A stretch of 64,000 nt of DNA from Drosophila pseudoobscura (taxonomy: Eukaryota > Arthropoda > Insecta > Diptera > Drosophilidae). A program made the position numbers and the translations under genes. The DNA is taken from positions 20,655,001 to 20,719,000 of the forward strand of contig NC_046683.1 of the NCBI RefSeq assembly GCF_009870125.1. The letters are read 5' to 3'. The notes below the pieces were generated by a model. It was not told the origin of the DNA. It did not search any database and saw nothing but the letters and a program-made list of their open reading frames with translations. Below are positions 52,127 through 64,000 of the stretch, one piece after another. How positions within the stretch are numbered: position 1 is the first letter of the stretch; each line of letters begins with the position of its first letter.

Positions 52127-54304
52127 ATGGTCCATAATTTGAATAGACTTCCAACGAATAGTAGGGTATTGATTCGTACGCTGGCTAAACAAAAAGATGG
52201 CATAAATATTTGTCATATAAATGCTCAGAGTCTGTATGGTAAGATTGATGAGTTCCGATATATGTTTGAACAATCGAATGTTGATGTAGTTTGTGTTTCG
52301 GAAACGTGGTTCATGCCGCATCTATGTGATAATGTTATTTTGTGTACCGGATTTGATCTATACCGATCTGATCGGGAAGGAAATGGTGGGGGTGTTGCTG
52401 TATACATCAACAAGAAACCCTCCAGAAAGTGAAATAGAATACCTTTTTATAGAATTATTATTGGCCTCTAACAGTTCTCTTAAATTACTATTGGGCTGTC
52501 TGTACAGACCACACCGCAATACAATCTACCAACAAGTAATTGATGCAATTTCAGACCTATGTATCTGTAAGCTATACTGACGTAATTATAATCGGGGATC
52601 TAAACAGCAATATACTGAAGGAACGACATATGGAGTCAGCGATGGCATCGTTAGGCTTGCATCTAGTCAATAATAGTAGACCAACACATTTCTCAAACAC
52701 TGCAAGTACATTATTGGACCTTTGTTTTGTCACTGATAAAGAAAAAATCGTTCTTTATGATCAGTTATCTGTCGCAACATTTTCCAGACACGACCTACTT
52801 TTCCTGACTTATGATTTTAATTTTAAAAAGATTGACGACGACATATGGTACCGAAATTTTAAGAGCATTGAAATTATCAAACTTAATGACGAATTCAATA
52901 TGACTGGAATATAATATTTAACATGGATGATGTTAATTCTCAAGTAGAACAACTACGAACTCACATAACATGTCTTTATGAAAATTTCGTACCGCTGCGT
53001 AAATTAAAGATTGCACCAAAGAAAAATCCATGGTTCAATCAATGATTGCACACAATATATCATTAAGGGACAAAGCATATAACAAATGGAAACGCTACAG
53101 AACGTCTGTTCAGTATCAAGAATTTAAAACTTTAAGGAAAAAAACCAACCTATTAATACTGACAGCTAAAAAATCTTTTTATTCTGTAAGGTTTCAAAGT
53201 GCAATATTAACAAGAAGGACATGGAGGGAGCTCAAAGACTTGGGAATAGGGAAGAGAACAAATAACACCAAAATTGATGTAGACATAGATGAATTAAATA
53301 GAAAATTTGTGATAAACGGGATACCTGAAGTAGCATATAATCATTATCTTGACAATATACCGAATAGTTCCTGTGATAATAACTTTAGCTTCATGTGTGC
53401 CAGTCAGTGTGATGTCCTTGAATCTGTGCTTAAAATTAAGTCAAATGCAATCGGACTGGATGAAATACATCCAAAATTTCTAAAAATCTTACTTCCGAAA
53501 ATATTACCACATGTGACTTATATTTGCAATACTGTCTTAACAAAATCAATATTTCCAAGTACATGCAAGCTTGCGAAAATAACACCGGTCCCTAAAGGAA
53601 AAAATGAATATAGACCTATATCAATTCTATCGTTTTTGTCAAAAGTCCTTGAACAATTAATGTCACAACAAATACGAACTTTTCTAGATAACAATGCACT
53701 ACTAAGTGACAAACAGTCAGGTTACAGAAGACAAAGAAACTGTACTACGGCAATAGTAAATATAACGGAAGACATTAGATTAACACAAGATGAAGGAAAT
53801 GTGACGCTATTAGTACTACTTGACTTCAGTAAAGCATTTGACACGGTTAACCACGAAATCTTATTAATTAAATTAGTTAACTTTTTCAATTTTAGTAAGG
53901 TAGCTATAAAGCTATTAAAATCGTATTTAACGGATAGAAGACAGGTAGTGGTAAGTGGAAGTAGAATTTCTTCAATGATGAGCACTGCACGTGGTGTACC
54001 TCAAGGTTCAGTTCTTGGGCCGCCTTTGTTCTCATTATATGTGAATGACCTGCCAGACGTCCTGTTAAATTGTAAAAGTCATATGTATGCGGATGATGTC
54101 CAAATATATGTTAGTCGTCCATTGAGTAAAATTGATGAGTGTATATGTGTGTGTAACAGTGATTTGCTCAATGTGAGTAGCTGGGCGAAGCGTAATGGTC
54201 TGGCACTTAATCCAGATAAATGTAAATGTGTAATTATATACAAGAAGCAACTAAATACGATGGACTATCCAAAACTTGAAATCGAAGGAAAACAAATTAA
54301 TTAA
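52127..54304 (+). pseudogene. CR1-group ORF2: endonuclease and reverse transcriptase, broken
   Basis: The endonuclease is spread over three frames (52127-52914): ICHINAQSLYGKIDEF, VVCVSETWFM, GGGVAVYIN, LLGCLYRPH, IIGDLNSN and LLDLCFV. The RT (53030-54304) is open: ITPVPKGKNEYRPISILSFL, LLDFSKAFDTVNHEILLIKL, ARGVPQGSVLGPPLFSLYVN, SHMYADDVQIYVS and GLALNPDKCKCVIIY. Just after 54304 the words TNAIRLWNELPFNI, the normal C-terminal end of this group, appear in another frame. So an internal deletion of the thumb/C-terminal region has occurred. Confidence 0.85.
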
Positions 54305-54500
54305 AACAAATGCTATTCGGTTATGGAATGAGTTACCTTTCAATATTAAAAAAAAAAGAAATAAATAAAAATAAATAAAATAATAAAAATAATAATAATA
54401 ATAATAATAAAAAAAAATATAAAAAAAAATAAAATTAGAATTAGTATTAGTATTAATAATACAAATATTAGTCATAATAATAAAAATATTAGTCATACTA
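54305..54500 (+). repeat. 3' end and A/T-rich tail of the CR1-group element
   Basis: A short remnant of the ORF2 C-terminus is followed by runs of aaataaaataaa and (aat)n (about 54350-54500). The tail likely grew by slippage from the element's 3' simple repeat. Confidence 0.6.
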
Positions 54501-55629
54501 AAAATGTTAGAATAAGAAAATCATTCTGCTTAAAGCACACAACTATGTATGTGAACTCCATGTGACTAGCGCATTAACATAAAGTAGAAATACTGTCGTG
54601 TTAAGAATATATATATATATATATACAAATAAATAAATTAAAATTAAAATAAATTAAATCTCTTACTCTAGCTAACCTACGGTGGCAAAGCGGGGCGAAT
54701 TCGGAAAGAGCGAGCTTTTATTGCGCTCCCGCTTTGCCCTAGCCTAACTTACTCTAGACTTCATAATTAAGATCAATAACTAATAATCGCAGCCATGGTT
54801 GGAAGGTCACGCAACACCTACATATATCGAAGTTCATGGCCACGCCTTCTAAGAAAAAACACAAACAAAATCAAATAATAAAGCTCAGTTTAAACCCTAA
54901 CAGCTGAGGGTTTGCGCTGTGTTATGCTAAAAAAAAAATAACTTTAAGTTCCCTAGCCTTAAGTATCCGGAAAAATTGCACTGATTTTTGACCCGAGAAT
55001 TTCACTTCATTCGTGCTACACTAACCAGAGACTGAAAACAAGACAATCAAACATGAGAGAACCGCTGGAAATACGACTCGAACGGTACTCAGCGTTCGCA
55101 TTGATTGATTTTGGACTATGTTATGTATGTTAGGTATGTTGCTCCGGAAGTGACCAAGTGTGCGAACACCATATATGTACACAATAAGAAGTTGCATTCA
55201 GAGTTGCATTCAATGCTATATGCATATGTAAACCAACTTATCGCGTATGTACATATGGGGATGATTGGGCGAACGATTGATGCGAGGATGTTAATCTAAT
55301 AGCTGCGACGATTAGCTCAAGACTGCCCATGCAAGGGCTGACGGGCCAAATTGCCGGGCCCTACGCAGCAAGCTTAGACGCGAGCGAGAGCGTATGATAG
55401 CCCGAGAGCGTTAGAGCTGCTCGGGGACGCTGTTAAGCCGAGTACGAGAGATTGCGACATAAGGAGACGAACGAATTCCGCTGCATGCGCATATGCGGTA
55501 GCAAATGATCTTTGCAGTGGGGGCATTGGAAACGATAACACCAAAATGCATTTCCTTTGAGCCGCACCACTGGCTATAATTTAAAATATTTAAGCTGCTT
55601 GACCCGACATTGGCTCTAAGCATCCTTAA
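54501..55629. other. Unassigned segment with one strong hairpin
   Basis: At 54684-54737 ggcaaagcgggg...tcccgctttgcc forms an inverted repeat. Its inner part cgagcttttattgcgct recurs reversed near 18084. The rest (54740-55629) has no recognised frame; 55300-55630 is GC-richer and could be a diverged LTR. Confidence 0.4.
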
Positions 55630-56554
55630 GCTTCAGACTGAAAATAAATAACCGCCTCAGGAAGACGTCCGTAAATCCTGTCAATCTGTGGTAACGAATA
55701 CGTGGCTTTTTTGGTTACCGCATTAACTTTTCTGCTATCCAAACAAAGCCTCTGGCTTAACCTTTCCTGGCTTCTGCACCAAAACTTCCGATGACGTCCA
55801 CGCACTATCCGATTCTTCTATGACCGCAAAACTGAGCATCCGTTCTATCTCCGTATATCACTGTTTTTCACGGCTTTTGCATCTCCCACATCAATCAAAT
55901 GAGAAAGAAGAGTCGTTCTTCCTAGACCGTAAATGGCCAACGATGGAAATAACTCAATGATTGTTTGCAACTGTTCCATTTAACTTTCACTGTGGTTCTG
56001 TGGTTCATTCACTATCTATGATACCGACATGCTGGGTGGTAGTAAATCGAAACTTGATCAAAAATCAATCCCTAAATAATCCCTGGCTAAGCGATGGAAT
56101 AATATGAAATTCAAAGTCCTTAACCATATCCTTATACTGAACAGGAGTCAACAGTCCACCCACTACCTCTTGCCTTCTTCCATCCGCAGTGGATGCAGCT
56201 ACAAGACCCTTTTTAAAAGGGATTCATAGATTCTCCGGTGACTAATAGACCAATGACCGTTTGACCAGGGAGACGAAATTCCGCATATGGACGCTTGTCC
56301 CTCTGTTTGTAGCGAATGCAGTTTATAGCTTTTGCCGCCTGCAGAACCGATCTCATCCTTCTTGTACTTCTCGTATTGGATTTATTTCCGGGTTGGTCCT
56401 TTGCGAAGCTCGAACGGGATCTCAAATGGGCTATTTGGGGCCAGGCTAAAGCTTGGCCTACATCTGATTCTGATTTCTCAGACGAAGGCTGGGTGATAGT
56501 TTGAAGTATTTTTACTGGGAGCCTCTGCACTCGGCTGCTTGTTGCGCTGAACAT
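55630..56554 (-). pseudogene. mdg3/micropia-like protease and reverse transcriptase start
   Basis: Minus strand: RPYAEFRLPGQTVIGLL is followed by VTGES where an active protease has DTGAS, so the catalytic Asp is lost. It continues with KDMVKDFEFHIIPSLSQ, and in broken frames with VLVQKPGK, R(L)CLDSRKVNAVTKKA and YSLPQIDRIYGRL, the first RT motifs (KxxGxxRxCxDxRxxN type). It stops near 55630, before the YxDD box. Confidence 0.65.
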
Positions 56555-57505
56555 TGACCGGCTTGCGAGGCTGGGTGCTTATTTTGCCGTTTTCTTGACA
56601 GTTTCTACAAGACGGTTTGTACTTGTTGGGTGCTCTACACCAAAAACAAAAAATGTTCCTCTTGCTATCACAGTGCTGAAACCTCGTCATCTTCCTCTAA
56701 TTTGGCTTCCTCTACTAATTTGCGACCTGTCTTCGGAAAGGAATCACCTTCTGATATCCATAGCACCGCTGAACTTCGTCGAGATAACACTCTCTTCTAC
56801 GGCAGACCTCTCTCAAATGCTCCACGGAATCAATTTGCACATTCAGGAGCTCATGCCTGATTTTGGGTCGGAATTTTCGGTGACGGTTTCCAGGATCGCT
56901 TATTCTAGAGGTCTCATAGCGGATAAGGGCATCTTCCTTTTCGAATTCGGAGTCCAGCGACCAACATCGCTCTCCGAATAGGTTCGACATACTATCAAAA
57001 ATTTAATAAAAATAAAATTACAAAATCAAATGCAAAGTGAGAAAAAATTGTCAAGGCGCTAGTGGTCTCCATCAGCCACAAAGGAAATTCGCGGTATTAA
57101 GAAAACCAAGATTAGGCCGGCCAAGATTGACGGGTACGCGAAAAAAAATTTGATATCCCAGATCTTTCGGGGCGAATACGACAGAAGGTTCTTTCTCCCA
57201 GCACTAGGTTCGGCGCCTAGCAATTTGTGCTTGGCAAGCAATAACGCTATTGAGTGTTTTTCGTGCCCGTTGAATTTGGCCGGCAAATAAACTTCGATCA
57301 TTGCTGCTTCTCTCGACCCCTTTGAGGTTGCCGGGTTAAAGTTGTATTCTCCTTCCTTGGAAACTCGATCTCCTTGGAGTCTCGGCGTCTTTGGAACAGC
57401 GGGCAGATCCGGGCCTGCTTTGAGTCGAAGAACCAACGAAGGAATATGGCGAAATATGCCGTTTCCAGTTGCCCCAAAGACAGGTCCTATTCGAATGAAA
57501 ATTTC
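56478..57505 (-). pseudogene. mdg3/micropia-like gag
   Basis: Minus-strand frames 57436-57059 (LKAGPDLPAVPKTPRLQGDR, VYLPAKFNGHEKH), 56990-56715 (Arg-rich), and 56690-56478 with the nucleocapsid knuckle CDSKRNIFCFWCRAPNKYKP. The frame is broken. The gag start region is shared with 22249-22446, and the leader next to the LTR holds a degenerate primer site (GTCAGAA and ATTCGAA) resembling the tRNA-Leu type. Confidence 0.6.
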
Positions 57506-57943
57506 TGACTGCCGGTTCGAATCTTTCTCTCATATTCTTAATCTTACCTAGTCTGGAAAAGCTGATCCTGGAATAATAAAACCTCCCTTCCCTCGCACTG
57601 GTCGATGAAACTTATCTCCTTTCGTAGCGGTTCTTATTTTTCGATGCGCTTTAGAATAGCTTGATGCTGCTAAAAATCGAAATGACGCTCGACCCGCCGA
57701 AATAGGAAGAGACTGAAGTCAAGACCCAAGCCAAGCTAGAACCCTCGGGCCATCTCAAAAAGCAAGGCGAAATTCCAGCGAAAGTTGCAAATTTAGCCTG
57801 TTAATCTATCACCCCTTGCTATGCCCCTTTTCGTGACCCACAGACTTAAAGCCTAGATGGCGCTTGCTCTGCCACAGTCCCTTACCGTGCCGACCACTAA
57901 GTGGCGCTGCGATCTGTCACTCTCGGCTGATCCAAGCACTACA
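57506..57943 (-). mobile_element. mdg3/micropia-like 5' LTR (copy 2)
   Basis: Minus-strand ends TGTAGTGCTTGGATCAG and GGCAGTCA, 438 bases, similar throughout to 22483-22905. It lies directly before the leader and gag on the minus strand. Confidence 0.65.
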
Positions 57944-58071
57944 TTTTCAACAACAATATCGTCCTTGGAGAGCTAAAGAAAAAGAGCAGCTGCCTTGTCA
58001 AAGACATTGGTCTATTGGCGAACCGTCCAGAAGATGGGGATATTCCGCTGGTATTGACGGAGCTCGAGATG
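57944..58071 (+). other. Short open segment of unknown origin
   Basis: A plus-strand frame reads NNNIVLGELKKKSSCLVKDI and ANRPEDGDIPLVLTELE and is cut by the repeat at 58072. The composition looks coding, but I do not recognise it. Confidence 0.25.
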
Positions 58072-58842
58072 GAAAATCAGTCTGAGCGTGACGTCGGGCG
58101 CTGCGTAGCCACTCCAAATTGATTTGTTCCTTTTGGCTAAAATCCGATCTGATCCAGATTCAGCTATCTAAGAGATATGGTCATTATCTACAATTCTGCG
58201 TTTTTAGTTTTCTCGAATCTGCAATATTGTGGATTCAACTGATTTTCGTCCTTTGTGGGGGCAGAAGGGGGTTGGGCGAAATTTTGAGATATAAGTTTTA
58301 TAGTGAGGTCTAACAAAAGTGCGGATACCAAATTTAGTTACTCTAGCCTTAATAGTTTCTGAGATTTTTTGATGCCCCAGATTTTCGAGTGTGGTGTGTG
58401 GCGAAATTTTGACACAAACCGGTCAAGGTCCGATATCACAGAAGTGTGGATACCAAATTTGGTTGCTCTGGCTCTTATAGGTTCTGAGATCCTTGAACTC
58501 ATATTTTGCAATTGGCAAAACCGACCATGAAACCTGTGTATTAGAGAGAGACAGAGCGAGAAAGAATGAAATTGTTTTCTTGATTCTGGCTATAATAGTT
58601 GTACGATCTGGTTCAGATTTTGCACTCTAGAAGATATAGCCATCCTTTTGAAATATTCTTGTAGCAATGACATATCACAGAAGTCTAGATCCAAAGCATC
58701 GTTGCTCTAGCTCTTATAGTCTTTGAGCACTAGGCGCTTATAGGGGACTGACAGACGGACAGACGGACGGGCGGACAGACAGACAGGGCTCAATCGACTC
58801 GTCTATTGATGCTGATCAAGAATATATATACTTTATGGGGTG
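58072..58842 (+). repeat. Hairpin-ended dispersed repeat, copy lacking both ends
   Basis: Matches the 27997-29110 copy from aatcagtctgagcgtgacgt to tatactttatggggt, with small deletions. Both the left terminus and the right palindrome are missing. Confidence 0.8.
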
Positions 58843-59933
58843 GCCACTTTATACTTTATAATTAAGGGCCACAGACTATGGAAAACACAAACTCCAACGA
58901 GCCGGTAGCCGCAAATATGTTAATATAGCTGGTAACACCAGTATATATTTGTATATTGTGACTAACAAGGTATTTCAACATATACAACATATAAAGACAA
59001 CTTTTGCAACGTCAGTGGGGTATTCTGGTCTGCACAATGGCAATAATAAATCTAAATATTTTTTTGGTATTAGTTGGCTGTGTCTTCATCTAAAAACTAA
59101 ACATTTTTAAAATGTTTTGCTTGTAAAATGCTATCATTTTTGTTACATCTTTCTGTAAAACCCAATTTATGTTATATTAGGTACTATGGATTTTTTCCTG
59201 CTATATTGGTCATTTTACCCACTATGCGAAGGGTGAGTGCGGGCGTGGCGTGTGGTAGGCAGACCCACTGGTAATTACAATTTTAAATTTATGCACAAGT
59301 TGCAGTTCACCTGACAAACAAGCACATAAATCAATTCATCGGCAAGAGCAGGGGAGTGGCAAAGTTGTCTATTTCTACCTAGGGTCAAATGCAGTCTCGA
59401 TATGTGTGTTTGACTCTTGGGGAAGGGGGGCTCAGTGATGGCTGCAGCTCCAGGGCACAATTATTCAGATTTGTTTCAACAATAACAACCAGTTGGCAAA
59501 GATTCAGTCTGTACCGCAATGACAATCGAAATAAATGTGAATACATACATACATAGCTAACGAGTTAACGCCAAATAGACATCTACTCATTCATAGTTTT
59601 CTATCAAAACTTTTTGTTCGACGACATACAACGATTCTTCTTTTGTTTTCCTTTTTCTTACAATTGCCTTCTTCCGGATCACAGCTTCCTAACAGCTCCG
59701 TAGGATTTATATATGCAATTAATTTTTAATTTTATTCACCACCTTTGATTTGTTTTATTAAACTGTGTTATCGATCTTTTTTCAATTTTGGTCGCACTTG
59801 TCATGAAAGATGTGAAAAACGTGGAGGGAAAGAGGGAAATCACGATCGCTAGTTTTTTTTTCCACTTAGTGACATATTTGATTCGAATTGTATAATAGCT
59901 GTGAACCAAACCGTCCTTTTTTCATAGACTTAA
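58843..59933. other. Unassigned AT-rich segment
   Basis: No supported frame, no repeat of other parts of the window noticed. Confidence 0.4.
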
Positions 59934-60440
59934 TCCAGAAGGAATCGTTTCCGACCCCATAAAGTATATATATTCTTGATCAGCATCAATAGCCGAGTCG
60001 ATTGAGCCTTGTCTGTCTGTCCGTCTGTCCGTCCCTATCAGAGCCTAGTGCTCAAAGACTACAACTGCTAGAGAAACGACATTTTATACCCGGACTTCTG
60101 TGATATGTCACTGTTGCAAAAATATTTCAAAACTGCGCCCCACCCACTTCCGCCCCCACAAAGGGCGAACATCTGTGGCATCCACAATTATCTTCTAAAA
60201 TGCAAAATCTGAACCTGATCGTATACTTATTATAGCCAGAATCAAGAAAAAAATTGCATTCTCTCTCGCTCTGTCTCTCTCTAACACACAGGTTTCATGG
60301 TTTGGCTTTTCCTATTGAAAAATATGAGTTCAAGGATCTCAGAGACTATAAGAGCTAGAGCAACCAAATTTGGTATCCACACTCCTGTGCTATCGGACCT
60401 TCACATTCACCGCCCCCGCAAAGTACGAAAATCTGGGGTA
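59934..60440 (-). repeat. Hairpin-ended dispersed repeat, reversed partial copy
   Basis: Reverse complement of the right two thirds of the repeat, from ggtcggaaacgattcc through the GACA block and agctcttatagtct to the ttttcgtcctttgcgg region. It is joined directly to LOA-type ORF1 sequence. Confidence 0.75.
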
Positions 60441-61193
60441 TTCTGGGGTGACCTGGGGCAGCCAACGCGGCAGTGGCTGGTGCCCCAACTTGAAGCTCTG
60501 TAGTAGGGGGCCAAGCTGGAGGTAGTAGACACGGGGTTGATCCCGTCTCTACCAAAGGCGATGGTGCTCTTCCTCATTGCGGTCCAAGGAGAGCGAGCAT
60601 TGAAGCTGCTGCAGATACAGAATCCCGACGTGCCAACGGCAGGCTGGAGAGTTCTACATGCTGGCAACGAGGGGGCCAGCATGTGATCCTCCAGATCCTT
60701 CTCTACCACATGTTCGGGAAGATGGCGTGGGGAGTTTTAGCGTCTACCTACGTCTGAAAAAGCGCCACCGCACAAAGATGCGGACACCCTTCAGGCAGGC
60801 GAGATCGAGAAAGACCTTGGTCTGGAAAGCATTGTGGAGGGCACCCAGGGTCTTGCGCTGGACGACTCGGAGGAAGTGACCTGCGGAGCTCCTCGTTGCC
60901 ATGGAGCAAAGGCCCGCTGACATAGCTTTAGTCCGGGAGCCGTGGATTGTGTCAGGCAAACATAGAGGCTGAAAGAGAGCAAACACGGAATGGGATGTCA
61001 ACCCAAACGTCGGTGAAGAGCGTGACTGCAGCCAGCGGTTACACCTCGGGCTCGGCGGGAGCAGGCCATGTCAGTTGTAGTACTACTGACACAAAAACGA
61101 CGCGTTGCAGGGTGAACCGCGCGGGTGCCGCTGTCGACACATGACAATCATAGTCAACCCGTCGTATGAGGTAGAGTTGACAGACAGAGTGTG
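60441..61193 (+). pseudogene. LOA-type ORF1 remnant with a misplaced endonuclease piece
   Basis: ALKLLQIQNPDVPTAGWRVL (60599-60658) matches the ORF1 block seen at 27.2 kb and, more distantly, at 2.8 kb. At about 60900-60960 an endonuclease-start word (ADIALVREPWIVSGK) appears inside what should be ORF1, so fragments of two copies are mixed. Stops are frequent. Confidence 0.6.
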
Positions 61194-63480
61194 ATGACAC
61201 TGAGGGTGCTGCAGCTCAACCTTCATAAAAGCAAGATAGCGTCGGCGAAGCATTGCCATGGAGCAAGGGTTGGGCCGACGGCTGACATCTCCTTAGTCCA
61301 GCAGCCGTAGATTGCGTCAGGCAATTCAGTGGCCGGATTAAAGTCCTTACAACCTTCTCTACTAGAACCGCCGCACTAGTACTGAAGGGAATCCATGCTC
61401 ATCTTATGTCTATGCTGGAGAGTGAGGAAAGGCGCCTAATGGCAGCTTCCTGCTACATGGAACACAACAGGCCCGCACCGCCGGAAGAGCTTAGGAGTCT
61501 GGTGACAGAAGCCGGCTCAAAAAATCTCCAACTTCTCATTGACGTAGCAAACGTGGTGGAGGAACACACCTTCGTAGGTCCCACCTCGTCAAACGTGCTA
61601 GACCTAACTCTCGCCACGGGAAAGAGTACTTTCGTATCTGGCTGGAGAGTCCCCGAAAGACCGTCCATTTCAGATCATAAGTACATTCAGTTCAAGTGCG
61701 AATTCATAAACTCTTCGAAGATAACAGTCTATAGAAACCGCCGGGATACAAACTGGGAAAAGTTTAAAAAGATAGTTACTTCGAAGCTTGCGAATCCGGG
61801 CTCAATGAAATTTGCGGAGGATATAGAGAAGACCCTAGAGACCATATAGACGTCTACCACCTGTCGTGCAACCCCTCAAGAACAAAGAAGACGTCGAAGC
61901 TACTCTAGTGGAATTGAGATCTTACTCTCCAAACGAACAACCTAAAGGAATTCTTTAAGATCGCCAAACAAGCGAACAAAGAGATCGTCAATGTGGAATA
62001 CAAAATCCTACCTAGGAGTTACAAAAAGGAAATACGTAAGGCACAAAGGAACTCGTGGATGAACTTCAGCGCCAACATCGAGAAAGTGCCTGAAACCGCT
62101 AGGCTCCGGAAGCTGCTCTCAAAGCAGCCAACAGTACAGAGTCAATTAAAACTAGATAATGGACAGAGGGCAGTAATGCACGAATTGAGGTCACTAACGA
62201 GGTCACCAACGGTAAAGAGCATCAGGACCTAGCAACCGAGGAACAACACCTACCCAACAGATCTGTTAATCACTAAAAAAAATCCACTGAGCTACAGACT
62301 CTTTCGCAGGCATAAAAGCACCAGGACCTGGTCAGCTCCTTAATGGAACTTACACTCAGAGAGAAACGTGAGTGGGCGGAACAAAGCGGACAAGACAGAC
62401 TTTATCCTCTTTACCAAGAGGTACAAGGTATCGAAATGGATCCTCCCGAAAATTGAATAGACTAGGCTGCCCCCAAAACCACAAGTCAAAGACCTGGACA
62501 GCAAACTGGCATGGAAACCCAATGTAGTGGAAAGGGTGAAGCAGGCCACCATTGCGTTTTACGAATCCAAGAAGATGCTTAGCAGCGTATTCGGCCTGTC
62601 ACCGGCTCTAATGCACTGGATTTACATCTCGGTGGTGAAACCTCTGTTGTATGGAGCCTTAGTGTGATGGCAATCTTCCGAAAAGAAGGCGTACCATAAG
62701 CTTGTGGAAAAAACTCAGCGACAAGCTTGCTCTGCTTTACAAGGGCGCTGAGGTCAACCCTAACAAAATCACTGAAAAGAACACAAAAGGCACTTGGAAT
62801 CGACCCCCTGGACATTCACGCTCGTCTGGCGGCAGGAATGGCAGCACAGCGTCTAATCGCATCAGGGAACATGTCCACATGTACGGGCATAGTTAAATTG
62901 GCAGGGACATGAACTGATCTACTGATTACTGACCCTCCAAACTTGGCTCGACGTCAAAAAATCTCATCTTTGGGACCCGAAGACCGGAAGAAAGGAAAAA
63001 ACCAAACTAAGCACCTCAACATATATACAGACGGCTCCAAGACGGGGGAATAGGAGCGCGCCTATACTGCAGACCCTGAGATAAGCATATTCCAGGCGCA
63101 AATCTTTTCCATCAGGAAAGCAGCAGAGGTCGCTCTGCTTGCAGAACGAGCACACGATGTGCTCAACCTAATCGTCGACAACCAAGCGGCGATAACATGC
63201 AGTCGTCCGCGGGCAGTTCCAGAAGAATCTTGTCAAGTAGGGAGGCACTAGACACCATAGGCACGACAAAGTCAGTGCGGATCTATTGGGTTCCCAGTCA
63301 CCAAGGCTCCAAAGAAACGAGCGGACTTACTAGCTAAGGAAGGCTGACGAATACGAGAACCGAGAACGTGCCGTCTTCCTTTAGAACGCTGCAAAGCGAT
63401 CTAGAGAAGCAGGCCAGATTACAAACTGAAAGTAGGAGCAGGAGTGCCACACCTGCAGAACCTCGAATATAATGTGCAAA
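61194..63480 (+). pseudogene. LOA-type ORF2: endonuclease, RT and RNase H remnants
   Basis: In order: MTLRVLQLNLHKSKIA (endonuclease start); MLESEERRLMAASCYMEHNR and VLDLTLATGKSTFVSGWRVP with SISDHKYIQF; a linker (KILPRSYKKEIRKAQRNSW); RT remnants near 62340-62660 (TDFILFTKRYKV-like words); HLQ-region text DIHARLAAGMAAQRLIASGN near 62810; RNase H near 63020-63340 (YTDGSKT, IVDNQAAI, WVPSHQG in broken frames); and KERNEKLS near 63480. Most of the RT palm is missing. It is a non-functional copy in the same family as those at 26.2 and 40.9 kb. Confidence 0.7.
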
Positions 63481-63785
63481 GAGCGCAATGAGAAACTCAG
63501 CTACCACTACCTACTGCACATACCGCGGAAGGACTGTGGATTGTTAGTGGGAATATGTAACAGATAACGAAGCAGGAGGCTAGGATCTAAAACGGTAGAC
63601 GAGCAGATGGAGGGTATGATCGATCGGAACTCATTCGAGCGGGAGCGGGAGCGGGAGCTTGCGGTTTCATTTCAACTCGGTATGCCCACCCTTGCTTGAT
63701 CGCACCGGTCCAACTAGGCTGTGAAATTGGTAACGATCCCTAAAACAAACGCTCTACTTCTGCTGGGTTACGTTATCTCGGCGCC
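63481..63785. other. Unassigned segment with a GGGAGC microsatellite
   Basis: Contains four units of the type gagcgg/gggagc at 63637-63660; otherwise nothing recognised. Confidence 0.4.
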
Positions 63786-64000
63786 AATTGATCCTTAATA
63801 ACGGCAACAATTAACGGGAATTTATTATAAACAGTTTATTCATTAAACGTTCCTAAAAGTTCCCATGGCTGCTAAATGGTTATTTATATATAAAGGCTAA
63901 TAAGGTAATAATGATAATAGGTTCAAATAAGCTTCAATTAAGATTAATTATATATATACAAATATACTAGGGTCGGCTAATAATATTGAGTATATTGAGG
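63786..64000 (-). mobile_element. Possible LTR end with primer site, running off the window
   Basis: On the minus strand, an AT-rich stretch with aataaa-like words ends at ggatcaat followed by TGGCGCCGAGATAACG, which looks like an LTR end next to a TGGCGCC-type primer site. No partner copy lies in the window, so this is tentative. Confidence 0.3.

Noticed and set aside
54305..54500. AT-rich tract considered as a replication origin or matrix attachment region
   Set aside because: It is adequately explained as the slippage-prone 3' tail of the CR1-group element.

Overview
The window looks like heterochromatin from a Drosophila-type dipteran genome. It is an almost continuous patchwork of broken, nested transposable elements, with no tRNA, rRNA, CRISPR array or ordinary multi-gene neighbourhood. 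The mix of families is typical of Drosophila: I-, LOA-, R1- and CR1-type non-LTR elements, BEL/Pao, errantivirus-like, mdg3-like and Osvaldo/Ulysses-like LTR elements, small terminal-inverted-repeat elements, and an AT-rich repeat that ends in a hairpin. I cannot name the species from the sequence alone, and family names rest on protein and terminal motifs recalled by eye, not on database searches.

Layout. 1-12.9 kb: several copies of one Osvaldo-like LTR element in both orientations. Between them lie a LOA-type non-LTR element (1.7-4.3 kb, minus) and a BEL polymerase fragment (7.4-8.8 kb). The plus copy at 4.6-7.4 kb keeps an unusual accessory reading frame next to its 3' LTR. The minus copy at 8.8-12.9 kb keeps gag, protease, half of the reverse transcriptase and a tRNA-Lys-type primer site. 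12.9-16.7 kb: a decayed R1-type element with a poly(A) tail. 16.7-19.3 kb: small inverted-repeat elements, a hairpin-ended repeat and a BED zinc-finger fragment. 19.3-24.1 kb: an I-type element broken by a BEL solo LTR, an internal inversion and an mdg3-like fragment. 24.6-31.3 kb: an Osvaldo-like solo LTR, an errantivirus LTR piece, a scrambled LOA element, and two DUF4806-type genes (one broken, one apparently intact with three exons). 32-38 kb: an errantivirus-type solo LTR, repeat copies, a transposase-like fragment and long stretches I cannot assign. 37.9-42.3 kb: BEL and LOA remains on the minus strand. 42.6-46.3 kb: a BEL 5' end whose LTR holds a 2.2-kb insertion. 47-48.3 kb: a CACTA-like transposase relic. 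50.8-54.5 kb: a CR1-group element with an intact ORF1. 55.6-57.9 kb: an mdg3-like element. 58-60.4 kb: hairpin-ended repeats. 60.4-63.5 kb: a LOA element on the plus strand.

Almost every element is disabled by stops, frameshifts, deletions or nesting, so the genes do not form a pathway. The best candidates for function are the DUF4806-type gene at 29.7-30.5 kb (minus, introns with consensus splice sites) and, less surely, the intact ORF1 of the CR1-group element. The most unusual sequence is the accessory frame of the Osvaldo-like element (26-residue tandem repeat, CAG tract, and a C-terminal tail preserved in three copies).
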